Positions 1-7,000 of a stretch of 10,238 nt of DNA are shown here, piece by piece. The first letter of the stretch is position 1, and each line of letters begins with the position of its first letter. Location of the stretch: positions 1 through 10,238 of the forward strand of contig CAZADH010000228.1 in assembly GCA_964483805.1 (NCBI GenBank). The letters are read 5' to 3'. The DNA is from CAZADH01 sp964483805. GTDB taxonomy: Bacteria > Muiribacteriota > Ozemobacteria > Ozemobacterales > Ozemobacteraceae. Below the pieces are notes generated by a model that saw only the letters and a program-made list of their open reading frames with translations, made no database searches and was not told the origin of the DNA. A program made the translations under genes and the position numbers.

Positions 1-197
1 CGACCGCGACAAAAAACAGGTGAATCTTGGTCAATCAGGCCGATTCGGGACACTGTCATCCCGCGAATCTCTCCAGAAGACATCTGCGAGCCCGAATGGG
101 CCGACTGGCACCGCCTCACCCGCCATCCATCACGCGACATTCGTGATAGACTGCATTAGAATAGACCGATAGACAAACTTGCCCGCAGGAGGCCTGC
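1..197. other. Upstream region of the Uma2 gene, possible 3' end of a preceding gene
   Basis: Frame 1 on the + strand is open from the first base to a TAG at 157-159 (52 codons). It could be the C-terminus of a gene beginning outside the window, but the peptide (rich in Arg, Asp, Pro and Trp) matches nothing I recognise and such a short open frame is expected by chance in GC-rich DNA. A TAGAAT hexamer at 157-162 is a possible -10 box for the downstream gene, without a convincing -35. Nothing else is supported here. Confidence 0.2.
185..197 (+). promoter_or_regulatory. Shine-Dalgarno site inside a small hairpin
   Basis: AGGAGG (187-192) lies five bases before the ATG at 198 and fixes the start of the Uma2 gene. 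It is embedded in the perfect inverted repeat GCAGG-AGG-CCTGC (185-197), so most of the ribosome binding site could pair with the five bases touching the start codon. The stem is only five base pairs, so any effect on translation is inference. Confidence 0.55.
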
Positions 198-782
198 ATG
201 GCTCTGCCCGCCGAGAAACCTTACCGCGAGTTCAACTATGCCGACTATCTTTCGTGGGATGACGGCAAACGTTGGGAATTGATTGCGGGGACGGCCTATG
301 ACATGACGCCTGCGCCCGGCCGACGCCACCAGTGGGCCGTGCTTGCCCTGGGATCAGCACTGTTCAGGTTTCTCGAAGGCAAGCGGTGTCAGGTCTATGT
401 CGCGCCCTTCGACGTGCGCTTGCCGGAACCTGACGAAACCGACGAGACGGCCTCAAACGTCGTGCAACCCGACATCGTCGTGGTGTGCGACCGCAAAAAG
501 CTCGACGACCGCGGCTGCCGAGGCGCGCCAGACCTCGTCATCGAGGTGCTGTCACCCCACGCCACCGGTCGCGATCTCGAGATCAAACTGCGTCTTTACG
601 AGCGGCATCAGGTGCGCGAATACTGGATTGTCGACCCGTGGCAGAAACTGGTGACTCTCCACCGTCTCGGCACGGACGGGAAATACAGACCCACCGAGGC
701 GCGAAATATCGAAGCAATACTCGATACCGATGTCTTGCCTGGCTTTTCCGTGCCGGTTGCGACGGTGCTCGCGCAGGATTGA
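198..782 (+). CDS. Uma2 family endonuclease (DUF820)
   Basis: The 194-residue protein has the usual length and the full motif order of the Uma2/DUF820 family, a PD-(D/E)XK-type nuclease fold found in large paralogous sets in many environmental bacteria. Visible motifs are ELIAG (28-32), the R-HQ segment (42-46), PDIVVVCD (91-98), PDLVIEVLSP (111-120), the conserved Lys130, YERHQVREYWIVDP (134-147) and a C-terminal PGF (181-183). The Asp/Glu residues of the two PD motifs and Lys130 are the expected metal-binding and catalytic set, and all are present, so the gene looks intact. AGGAGG five bases upstream supports the ATG. Its physiological role is not established; DNA cleavage is inferred from the fold. 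It stands alone, ending 22 bases before the convergent YgiT-type gene. Confidence 0.92.
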   Translation: MALPAEKPYREFNYADYLSWDDGKRWELIAGTAYDMTPAPGRRHQWAVLALGSALFRFLEGKRCQVYVAPFDVRLPEPDETDETASNVVQPDIVVVCDRKKLDDRGCRGAPDLVIEVLSPHATGRDLEIKLRLYERHQVREYWIVDPWQKLVTLHRLGTDGKYRPTEARNIEAILDTDVLPGFSVPVATVLAQD

Positions 783-804
783 TCGACAGCGGGGCGATCG
801 GAGA

Positions 805-1017
805 TCAGGCGACCCTGGCGAGCTTCTTCGCCTTCTCTTCGACGGTCGTGACGACGTCTTCGATCGTTCGGGTTGCGGCCTCGGCGAACATTGACTGGCC
901 GCATTGCGTGCAAATCATGGCGGGAACAGCGTCAAACGACACATGTATTCCGGCGCGGTCAATATGAAATGGCACGGTCCCTGGTTTCATTGGGCCTAGG
1001 CAAAAGACGCACTTCAT
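805..1017 (-). CDS. YgiT-type zinc finger protein (antitoxin-like)
   Basis: This 70-residue protein carries two CxxC knuckles, C3-VF-C6 and C36-TQ-C39, followed by an Ala/Glu/Lys-rich helix (about 43-70). That is the layout of YgiT-type zinc finger proteins, which resemble the N-terminal zinc domain of the MqsA antitoxin. In many genomes such a gene directly follows a DUF4258 (toxin-like) gene in one operon. Here the ATG at 1017-1015 overlaps the stop of a DUF4258 remnant (ATGA), and GGAAG lies a few bases upstream, which fixes the start. A longer frame upstream is open but has no RBS and no family match. Because the partner has lost its 5' end, and probably the operon promoter with it, the gene may be orphaned and poorly expressed. 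That last point is inference. Confidence 0.85.
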   Translation of the reverse strand: MKCVFCLGPMKPGTVPFHIDRAGIHVSFDAVPAMICTQCGQSMFAEAATRTIEDVVTTVEEKAKKLARVA

Positions 1018-1151
1018 GCTTGCTTCCTTTTTCTGAAGTCCCTCGACCACGCGTCCGGAGACGGGCGGTACGCCGTCAGAATTGCGAGGTAGTCCTCGCG
1101 AACGGCACAAACGACATGGATCGGCGCCGTCTGTAAGTCCGGGCCAAACCA
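1014..1151 (-). pseudogene. DUF4258 domain protein, 3' remnant (toxin-like partner of YgiT gene)
   Basis: The minus-strand frame ending at TGA (1016-1014) encodes about 43 residues, starting GPDLQ, that match the C-terminal half of DUF4258 proteins: APIHVVCAV, an Asp-Tyr, then ITAYRP-type LTAYRPSPDAW and a terminal DFRKRKQ. The stop overlaps the YgiT-type start as ATGA, typical translational coupling for this pair. The N-terminal half of the family (His/Arg-rich helix, roughly 45-55 residues) is not found upstream in any minus frame. From about 1152 the frame runs antisense to a Thr/Gly-linker gene and has the Arg/Ala-rich composition of a shadow. The gene is therefore 5'-truncated. The breakpoint is placed from family resemblance alone and could be off by several codons. 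Confidence 0.7.
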
Positions 1152-1157
1152 CACACC

Positions 1158-1994
1158 ATGCTGTCTGGCGTCACGGCCGACAACGCCGAGTACGTTCCGG
1201 TCACTCTGTCGACCACGGCCACCACGGGAACGGGCACCGGCACGGGCGCAAGCACTGGGACGGGCACGGGCACTGGCACCACGACGTCGACCTCGATTGC
1301 CGGAACCTGGGCGATGGCGGCCGGCCCGCAGACGATCTATCAGGCTGGCAACCTCTTCATCATGAGCCCGGTGTTCTACGCGGGTGCCAATGCTTACGTG
1401 GTTCCGCAAAACCTCACGGTCAACGGCACCACGATCGGTTACGACGCCGTCGTGTCGGATTACGCGAATGCCGCTACGAGTGGCGACCGCGGCTACGTTC
1501 GCCGGTTCGACGGCACGATCAGCGGCGGCACGAGCATTTCGGTGACGAGTGCGGATCAGGCCAACAAGGTGTGGGGCGGCTACGTCGTGTCGTCGCCCAA
1601 CCAGACGACGAACACGGTCACCCGAAGCACGCCCGGCACCGACTCCGGAACGACGGTCCCGAACATCGCCGGCACCTGGGCCTTCACCGGCTATGATCTG
1701 CGCACACCGTCGACGCCCCTCTATTCGTCGAGCGGCACGATCACGCAAAGTGGCTCGACGTTCACCATGCCGACGAACCTGGCCCCGGTGACCGTGTCGT
1801 CGATCGCGCAGGGCAAGATCGTCGGCTGGCAGGTGCAGCAGAACGAGAACGGAACATCGTGGCGCCAGCAGTGGTGGGGCATTATCGAGGGCAACACCAT
1901 GACCGGTTGGGCCTACGACATGCCGTTCACTACCCCTACGGGCGGATCGACGCGCATCGAAGTCTGGGGCTGGCGCGCGACCCGGGCGCTGTAA
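1158..1994 (+). CDS. Thr/Gly-linker protein with two IAGTW beta domains, probably a 5'-truncated surface protein
   Basis: The frame gives 278 residues. A short start (GVTADNAEYVPVTL) is followed by a Thr/Gly/Ser-rich linker (about 18-46) and two similar domains, each opening with IAGTW (47-51 and 170-174). The second ends in an aromatic-rich stretch (WRQQWWG, WAYDMPF, WGW). An IAGTW opening with later G/T-rich strands resembles small lipocalin-like or beta-barrel modules of secreted bacterial proteins, but I cannot name the family. There is no signal peptide and no Shine-Dalgarno before ATG 1158; an in-frame TAA at 1134-1136 blocks extension. Just upstream the opposite strand holds the truncated DUF4258 end, so this is most likely the 3' part of a larger exported protein whose 5' end was deleted. 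The linker resembles that of the lipoprotein at 8104. The true coding start is uncertain. Confidence 0.6.
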   Translation: MLSGVTADNAEYVPVTLSTTATTGTGTGTGASTGTGTGTGTTTSTSIAGTWAMAAGPQTIYQAGNLFIMSPVFYAGANAYVVPQNLTVNGTTIGYDAVVSDYANAATSGDRGYVRRFDGTISGGTSISVTSADQANKVWGGYVVSSPNQTTNTVTRSTPGTDSGTTVPNIAGTWAFTGYDLRTPSTPLYSSSGTITQSGSTFTMPTNLAPVTVSSIAQGKIVGWQVQQNENGTSWRQQWWGIIEGNTMTGWAYDMPFTTPTGGSTRIEVWGWRATRAL

Positions 1995-2018
1995 CCGACC
2001 ACGGGATCAGCAACCGCT

Positions 2019-2062
2019 GACAAGAGAACCGGCCCGCCAGTTGGCGGGCCGGTTCTCTTGTC
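2019..2062. terminator. Perfect 21-bp hairpin between convergent genes
   Basis: Arms 2019-2039 and 2042-2062 are exact inverted copies (core AACCGGCCCGCCA) around a two-base centre, so the real loop must open a few pairs. The hairpin lies 24 bases after the stop at 1994 and 17 bases before the minus-strand stop at 2080, where a shared bidirectional terminator is expected. Neither side has a long U tract, so Rho-independent function is likely but not certain. Confidence 0.8.
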
Positions 2063-2079
2063 AATACAATTGATTTACT

Positions 2080-2625
2080 TTACTCGATCGTCTTGATATA
2101 GGTCGATGCGGCATCGAGGCGGTTGCGGGCTTCGTCGAGGTCGTGCATGACCAGCGAGAACTTGATGTGAGAAACGCGCTTCTCGACCTGCTTGAACATC
2201 TCTTTCATGGTCTTGGGCGGGTTGATCTTCTTGAGCGTGCCGAGCGCGTGGTTCACATGTTCGATTGCCGGGAAGATCTTCAGGTAGCTGACCTTCTTGT
2301 CGCTGATGACCGACTGGCACAGGTCGAGGTCGGAGAGAACCAGCTCGAGCAGCTTGTGCATCGCTTCTTTCTCGGTGACGGGCTTCTTGAACAACTGTTT
2401 GATCCAGTCGATGACCGGGCAGTTGTGGGGCTTCTGCGGGACATTGCCTTGATCGGCCTGACCGGCCTGACCGCTCTGGCCCGACTGGCCGCTGTCACCG
2501 GGTTGTTCCTGGCCGGGGTTGTCGGCGGGCGGCACCGGGGCCGGCGTTGTACCGGCGAAGGCGATGTTGGTCAAGAAGACGACGGCCAGGGCCACGAGAA
2601 CCAGGGGCGAATGCTTGCTGTTCAT
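2080..2625 (-). CDS. Small secreted protein with Gly/Gln/Ser linker and helical C-terminal domain
   Basis: The protein has 181 residues. MNSKHS followed by a hydrophobic core and AFA at 22-24 forms a classical Sec signal peptide, with likely cleavage before Gly25. Residues 25-68 are a low-complexity linker rich in Pro, Gly, Gln, Ser and Asp, including SGQSGQSGQAGQ. The rest (69-181) is predicted by eye to be all-helical and rich in Lys, Leu, Asp and His, with two Cys (69 and 103) that could form a disulphide. I do not recognise this family. GGAGG four bases before the ATG at 2625 fixes the start; a longer in-frame extension to 2790 has no signal peptide or RBS. The gene is monocistronic, has a plausible promoter at 2692-2719, and converges on the hairpin at 2019-2062. 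Export to the periplasm or outside is inferred from the signal peptide. Confidence 0.8.
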   Translation of the reverse strand: MNSKHSPLVLVALAVVFLTNIAFAGTTPAPVPPADNPGQEQPGDSGQSGQSGQAGQADQGNVPQKPHNCPVIDWIKQLFKKPVTEKEAMHKLLELVLSDLDLCQSVISDKKVSYLKIFPAIEHVNHALGTLKKINPPKTMKEMFKQVEKRVSHIKFSLVMHDLDEARNRLDAASTYIKTIE

Positions 2626-2659
2626 GATTCCTCCGTATGCATCAGATTGATGATTTCGT

Positions 2660-2678
2660 CGAGCCCGCGTCGGGCTCG
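2660..2678 (-). promoter_or_regulatory. Leader hairpin upstream of the secreted-protein gene
   Basis: CGAGCCCG (2660-2667) and CGGGCTCG (2671-2678) form a perfect 8-bp stem with a 3-base loop, between the putative promoter and the RBS of the 2080-2625 gene. It could stabilise the 5' end of the transcript or be a protein-binding palindrome. No attenuator features (U tract, leader peptide) are visible. Confidence 0.4.
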
Positions 2679-2681
2679 GTG

Positions 2682-2719
2682 ATGCAAACGGATAATGCAA
2701 ACGGTGTACCACCTTGCAA
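2682..2719 (-). promoter_or_regulatory. Putative promoter overlapped by direct repeats
   Basis: On the minus strand, TTGCAA (2719-2714) and CATTAT (2697-2692) are separated by 16 bases and resemble -35 and -10 boxes (4 of 6 each). The ten-base sequence ATGCAAACGG (+ strand) occurs exactly twice, at 2682-2691 and 2695-2704, a 13-base period that brackets and partly covers the -10. That arrangement could be an operator with two binding sites. Both promoter and operator are inference from sequence resemblance. Confidence 0.35.
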
Positions 2720-2790
2720 ATCGCCATTTTATGCTGGGTCACTCGGGCCGGTGCCAAATCTTCGGCTGCCCAACGACGAGAATCTATCAT

Positions 2791-3749
2791 GGCTTTTCTA
2801 TTTTACTCATGTGATGGTAGTCTGCGGGGCCGCGTGCGCCATTTCATCTCGCGAACGCACAGCCGAGCCTCGACGGGACCAGAGAGCGTTCGATGACGAT
2901 CCCATCAAACGTTGGTGGAACCCGATGCCGGATGCGCGACTTTATCTGGTCGCAGGCCGCGTGCGCGCGCCCTGCCAGACGAGGCGCTGGAACAGCAGAC
3001 CGACGTGGGGCGACTTGCGGCGGTTGTAGCGAAACACGAACTCGTCGAGATAGGCTTGCAGATACCGCCGCGACAGGCGCCCCTGATGAGTTCCGAGCAA
3101 CCAACGGCGCACGAGGCCGACGACGCGACGGACCCGCGGCAGCGGCGAGGCCGGGTCATCGGCCGGCGAGATCACCTCGCACCGGTAACCCTCGCGCCGC
3201 AACACGTCGTAGCCCTGCCACGAATCGACCTCGACATGCGCGTTTGGCGACACCTCGCGCCGTATGAAGTCGAGCAACTCGTGCCCGGCGGCATTGGTGA
3301 TATCGAGCAGACGTACGCGGCCCATGTCGTCGCCGGACTCGTCGCTCTCGACGGCGACCGCGACAATGGCGCTTTTCCAGCTTTCGCCCATCGTCGGATC
3401 ATGGCCGCCAAGCCAGGCGTCGTCGATCTGCACTCTGCCGGCGAGCGGGTCGCGTTCGGGCCGGACCATGGCCTGACGCAGCCTCTGCAGCCACGTCCAC
3501 GCAGTCTGCATGCTGCCCAGCCCCAGCAATCGTTTCAGACCCGCGGCGCTCACCCCGGTCTTGCTGGTGCAGATCCACCACATGGCAAGAAACCAGGTGC
3601 GCAGGGGGCGCCGCGACCCATGCATGATGGTGCCGGCGGTCAGCGAGGTCTGCTGGTGACAGGCGGCACACTCGACGCAACGCCGCTTGTTGAGCCAACC
3701 GCGATCGTGGTCGCAGGCCCGAGCATAACATGAGTAAACTGGAAAAGCC
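2791..3749 (-). mobile_element. IS1595-family insertion sequence, 5'-deleted
   Basis: The 959-bp element is bounded by imperfect terminal inverted repeats of 28 bases (2791-2818 and 3722-3749), identical at 24 positions and starting GGCTTTTC. The shared inner block is TTTACTCATGT. It contains one minus-strand transposase frame. The eight bases flanking each end (TCTATCAT and AGAGAAAT) do not match, so no target-site duplication is visible. Almost no sequence lies between the transposase-side IR and the zinc ribbon, where relatives carry a leader plus about 25-30 codons, so an internal deletion at the 5' end is likely. Confidence 0.8.
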
Positions 3750-3760
3750 AGAGAAATCAC
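2942..3760 (-). CDS. IS1595 family transposase (ISXO2-like), N-terminally truncated and probably inactive
   Basis: The 272-residue frame shows the family pattern: zinc ribbon (CDHDRGW, then C-ECAAC around 29-34), TSLTAGTIMHGSRRPL (38-53), WFLAMWW, the first catalytic Asp in VQIDDAWLGG, the second in VEVDSWQGY, and a C-terminal RWLLGTHQGRLSRRYLQ with YLDEFVFRYNRR. The N-terminal helix segment usually preceding the ribbon is missing, and the first cysteines are spaced C-x4-C instead of C-x2-C. The only upstream start codons (GTG 3760, CTG 3751) lie outside the terminal repeat, without an RBS. In LPRVRRVVGLVRRWLLG the positions where I recall His and, seven residues later, Lys (third catalytic residue and following basic residue) are both Arg. 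The element is probably immobile on its own. Family assignment is firm; loss of activity is inferred. Confidence 0.8.
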   Translation of the reverse strand: MISLAFPVYSCYARACDHDRGWLNKRRCVECAACHQQTSLTAGTIMHGSRRPLRTWFLAMWWICTSKTGVSAAGLKRLLGLGSMQTAWTWLQRLRQAMVRPERDPLAGRVQIDDAWLGGHDPTMGESWKSAIVAVAVESDESGDDMGRVRLLDITNAAGHELLDFIRREVSPNAHVEVDSWQGYDVLRREGYRCEVISPADDPASPLPRVRRVVGLVRRWLLGTHQGRLSRRYLQAYLDEFVFRYNRRKSPHVGLLFQRLVWQGARTRPATR

Positions 3761-3805
3761 GCTATTGCTGCCACGAAATTGTTGTCCGCGCGAAGTTCGC
3801 AGCGT

Positions 3806-3885
3806 GAATAATACGGTGACATGATACGTATTTTTCCTTGAAAAATACGTATCATGTCACCGTATTATTCTCATGTCACCGTATT
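3806..3885. repeat. REP/REPIN-like palindrome, copy 1
   Basis: Arms 3806-3835 and 3841-3870 are perfect 30-base inverted copies around a 5-base loop (CCTTG). The core is CGGTGACATGATACGTATTT. A partial third copy follows directly: TCATGTCACCGTATT occurs at 3852-3866 and again at 3871-3885. The layout (two inverted units plus a lone one, in an intergenic gap) resembles REP sequences and REPINs mobilised by REP-associated tyrosine transposases (RAYTs), but no RAYT gene is in this window. It may also act as a transcript-end hairpin. Confidence 0.85.
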
Positions 3886-3912
3886 CTGCCGTGATATCAG
3901 TGACGCCCCCTA

Positions 3913-3930
3913 CGTTAACTATCCTTAACG
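3913..3930. promoter_or_regulatory. Inverted repeat CGTTAA-N6-TTAACG
   Basis: A perfect 6+6 inverted repeat with a 6-base spacer lies about 30 bases upstream of the candidate -35 of the lipoprotein gene. Its size and symmetry suit a dimeric regulator's operator, but no regulator gene is nearby and the match could be fortuitous. Confidence 0.3.
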
Positions 3931-3960
3931 GGTGTCGACGGACTTTGGCGACAAGGCAAA

Positions 3961-3989
3961 TTGGAGAAACAAGATGGGTACGGTATATT
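3961..3989 (+). promoter_or_regulatory. Candidate sigma-70 promoter for the large lipoprotein gene
   Basis: TTGGAG (3961-3966) and TATATT (3984-3989) are spaced by 17 bases; the -10 matches the consensus at 5 of 6 positions and the -35 at 3 of 6. Transcription would begin near 3996, excluding the in-frame ATG at 3974 and leaving about 50 bases of leader before the GTG at 4046. Confidence 0.35.
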
Positions 3990-4045
3990 TGGCGGAGTTT
4001 TATCCCCGGGTGGGGAAAGTATCAGATGTTGTACAGGAGGTCCGT

Positions 4046-7000
4046 GTGGGAAAGAGTCGTATTTTGTTTGTTCTGGGTGTTTTTGCGGTGGGGTTGCTGG
4101 CGCTGACCGGTTGTTTCAGCAGCAGCAACGACAATCCGGTGGCCACGGTCACCAACGGGGTCACCAATTTGACCCCGCAAACCGGCAATGCGTCGGTGCG
4201 GTTCAACATTCAATTGACCCCTGATGGTCAGGCCGAAGCGATGCCGGCGATCCGATCGAACGGCACGAAGGCAACCGTGACGGTGTCGTTCTCGTTGATC
4301 ACGATCGACCCGTCGAACGGTCAGGTTTCGAGCCAGACGCAGACCGTGAGTTCGACCGACGGCACCGCGTCGTATGAGTTTACCAACGTGCGCGAACTGC
4401 CGACGATCGGCCGCGTGGCGATCGACGGTGGTTCGATCAGCGGTTGGCGCGATTTCCACGGCGCCGCCGACCTGGTTGCGGGTCCGAACGCCCTGACGCT
4501 GAATCCGGTTAACTCGGGTTTCAAACATGATCTGGTTGCCCAGGTCCTGCAGAACACCATCAACCAGGCGACCCTGCTCGCCAGCGCACCGGCGAACCTC
4601 GTCGCCCGCTGCCGCATGGCCGTCGACTCGATCACTCCTGACACGACGCAGGCGAACGCCACCGCGGGTGCCGTTCTCGATGCGTTCAATACCTTCGTGG
4701 GCCAGATCGCGCCGACCAATTTCGTGCGCGTCACGGCGAGCTCGACCGGCGGCCTCGACTTCGGCAACGGTCAGTCGATCAGCCTGACCAACCTGTTCGC
4801 GGGCCTGAGTGGCATCACCGCCATCGATCCGACCGGCTGGGTCATCGACCGCGTGGTATTCCAGGGTCTCGGCGGCCGCGCCGTGGTTTTGTTCCGCAAC
4901 AACGCCAACAACGAGACGGCCGACATCTTCGCGCTGGTGCGCCTCGATCCGACCAATCCCAACAACCGTTTCGTGCACCGCTGGCCGGGCAAGCTGCGCG
5001 CAGCGTTTGTCATGCCTGACGGTTCGATCATCTTCGGCGGCAATGTTCTGGGCCGGCCCGTGCTGGTCCGCTGGAACGGCAACGCCCACGCCGAAATCGC
5101 CACCACCCTGATCAACAACGTCGGCGTCAACGCGCCGGCCGGTCTGACCTGGTCGCGCGTGTTCGACATCGCCGGCGCCGGCATCACCAGTCCGGTGACG
5201 GTCGTTCACATCGGTTTTGATCCGATGCAGCAGGTGCTGGTCGTCACGCTGGCCGGGGTCTTCAACGGGACGCCGGGCACGCGTATTTACAAAGTAAATC
5301 CAGTCACCGGCCAGGATCTGGCCAACTACGTCGCGGCCGTGCCGGTGTTCACCCCGCCGCCGACGGTCCGCATCACCAGCCCGGTCGGTTCCGCCACGGT
5401 GACGGCCGGAAATCCGCTGACGGTGCAGGTTTTCGCGCAAGCCGCGAGCGGCACGATCAACAAGGTCGTGATTCTCAATGGTCCGGCGCGCATCGGTGAA
5501 GCGACGCTGACCTCGGCCAACAACTATTCGTTCACGATTCCGTCGGTGCCCGCGGGTTTGCATTTCATCAACGCGATGGCCATCGACAGCACCAATGCGA
5601 GCCGCCTGGCCGAGCCGGTCAAGGTCATGGCGCTCGGCGCCAACGCCCAGTTGCCGACGATCCGCCTGATCAGCCCCGAAGCAGGCAAGACCGTCGATTT
5701 CGGCACACCGGTCGAGTTCGTCGCCGATGCATCGGTGGCGAGTCCGGATGCGATCCGGCGGGTGGTGTTCGAGATTCTCGCCGACCCGCTGCGCGGCGGC
5801 GACTTCATCACCGCGATCGGTGAAATCGGTTCGGCGCCGTATCAGTTCGTCTGGCGCAACATGCAACCCGGCGACTACTACGTCCGCGCTCGCGCGGTCA
5901 CGCTCAATGGCGGCGTCACCGTCACCGAGGCGATCAAGGTCAGCGTTCTGCCGCAAGCCATGGCGAACCTGCCCCCGATCGTCATCGGCATCACCTCGCC
6001 CGCTGCGAACGCGGTGCTGCCGAGCGGTCAGAACGTGACGATCGTTGCGAACGAGCTGGCCAGCGGCAACCCCGCGATCCGCAAGGTCGAGTTCTGGGCC
6101 AACGATCGCGTCATCGGCGGTCTGGCGGGCCTCGCGCCCAATTCGACTTACAACTTCGTCTGGAACGCTCCGGCCGATGGTTTCTACCAGTTGAACGTGC
6201 GTGCGTTCGACCAGTACGGCAAGATGACCCCTGGCCGACCGGTTCCGGTTGCCGTGGGTAACGTCATCGTCCCGCCGTCGATCATGATCGCCTCTCCGAC
6301 CGAGAACCAGACGATCAAGCCGGGTGACGCCACGACGATCGTTGCATACGCCCGCGCCAACGGTGGCGCCACGATCACCAACGTGTCGTTCGGTCTCGAC
6401 CAGACGGTCGCGCTGGGCCAGGCCATCGCCGGCGCCAGCAACAGCTACACCTGCCAGATCACCTGGCCGGCGAACCTGACCCCGGGCACGCACTTCATCA
6501 CCGCGAAGGCCATCGACAACGGCGGCCGGTTCATGATCACACCGCCGATGCCGATCGTGGTGGCGGGGGTGCCGGGTGGCATCGGAACCGCGAACGGCGC
6601 ATTCGCTTTTGTGCGCCCAGTGACAAATGCGGCCCTCGTGGTCGGCACGCCGATTGGTCTCGACATCACCACCACCGCAACCACGGCGAGCGGGGCCGAT
6701 TTCGTCCAGGTGTTCCTGAAGATAGGTGATGATCAGTTCCTGCCGATCGGTCCAACAACGCCGGTGTTTGGCTTGCCGCGCGACCCGGCCTCGGGCCACT
6801 TCATGGGCACGGGCATCATTCCGGTGCCTCCGATCCCGGAAGGCGCCACGCAACCGGCGCCGCTGCCTGCGGGTCCCTATGCCCTGGTCGCGGTTGGGTT
6901 TGACCAGGATGTCCTGAACGCCGAACGCAAACCCACTCAGGTTGGCGTGTCAACCCCCCTGGCGGTCACGGTCGAGATGCCGTCGATCACCGGTAATGCG

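Larger units (their letters stand above)
3750..4045. other. Gene-free stretch between the IS and the large lipoprotein gene
   Basis: This 296-base stretch holds the palindromic element (3806-3885), an inverted repeat CGTTAA-N6-TTAACG at 3913-3930, and a candidate promoter at 3961-3989. The lipoprotein frame stays open upstream to 3932, but with alternative starts that lack a signal peptide context. No small gene is supported. Confidence 0.6.

Noticed and set aside
1014..1748. A 244-codon minus-strand frame as one gene
   Set aside because: Only its last 43 or so codons look like a real protein (DUF4258 end). The rest is an Arg-rich shadow of the + strand IAGTW protein.
2783..3757. An 8-bp target-site duplication around the IS1595 element
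   Set aside because: The flanks TCTATCAT and AGAGAAAT do not match, and small shifts of the ends do not produce a match.
3932..4045. Earlier start (3932 GTG or 3974 ATG) for the large lipoprotein
   Set aside because: Either would add residues ahead of a complete lipoprotein signal peptide. The GTG at 4046 has an ideal AGGAGG, and the putative -10 lies downstream of 3974.
3931..4045. A riboswitch in the leader of the large lipoprotein gene
   Set aside because: The region has a short CCCC/GGGG pairing but none of the conserved cores of riboswitch classes I know, such as the c-di-GMP types.
4022..6853. A 943-codon minus-strand open frame opposite the large lipoprotein gene
   Set aside because: Its product is dominated by Arg, Asp, His, Gly and Ala with no domain pattern, as expected for the antisense of GC-rich codons, and the + strand gene has an RBS, lipobox and Ig repeats.
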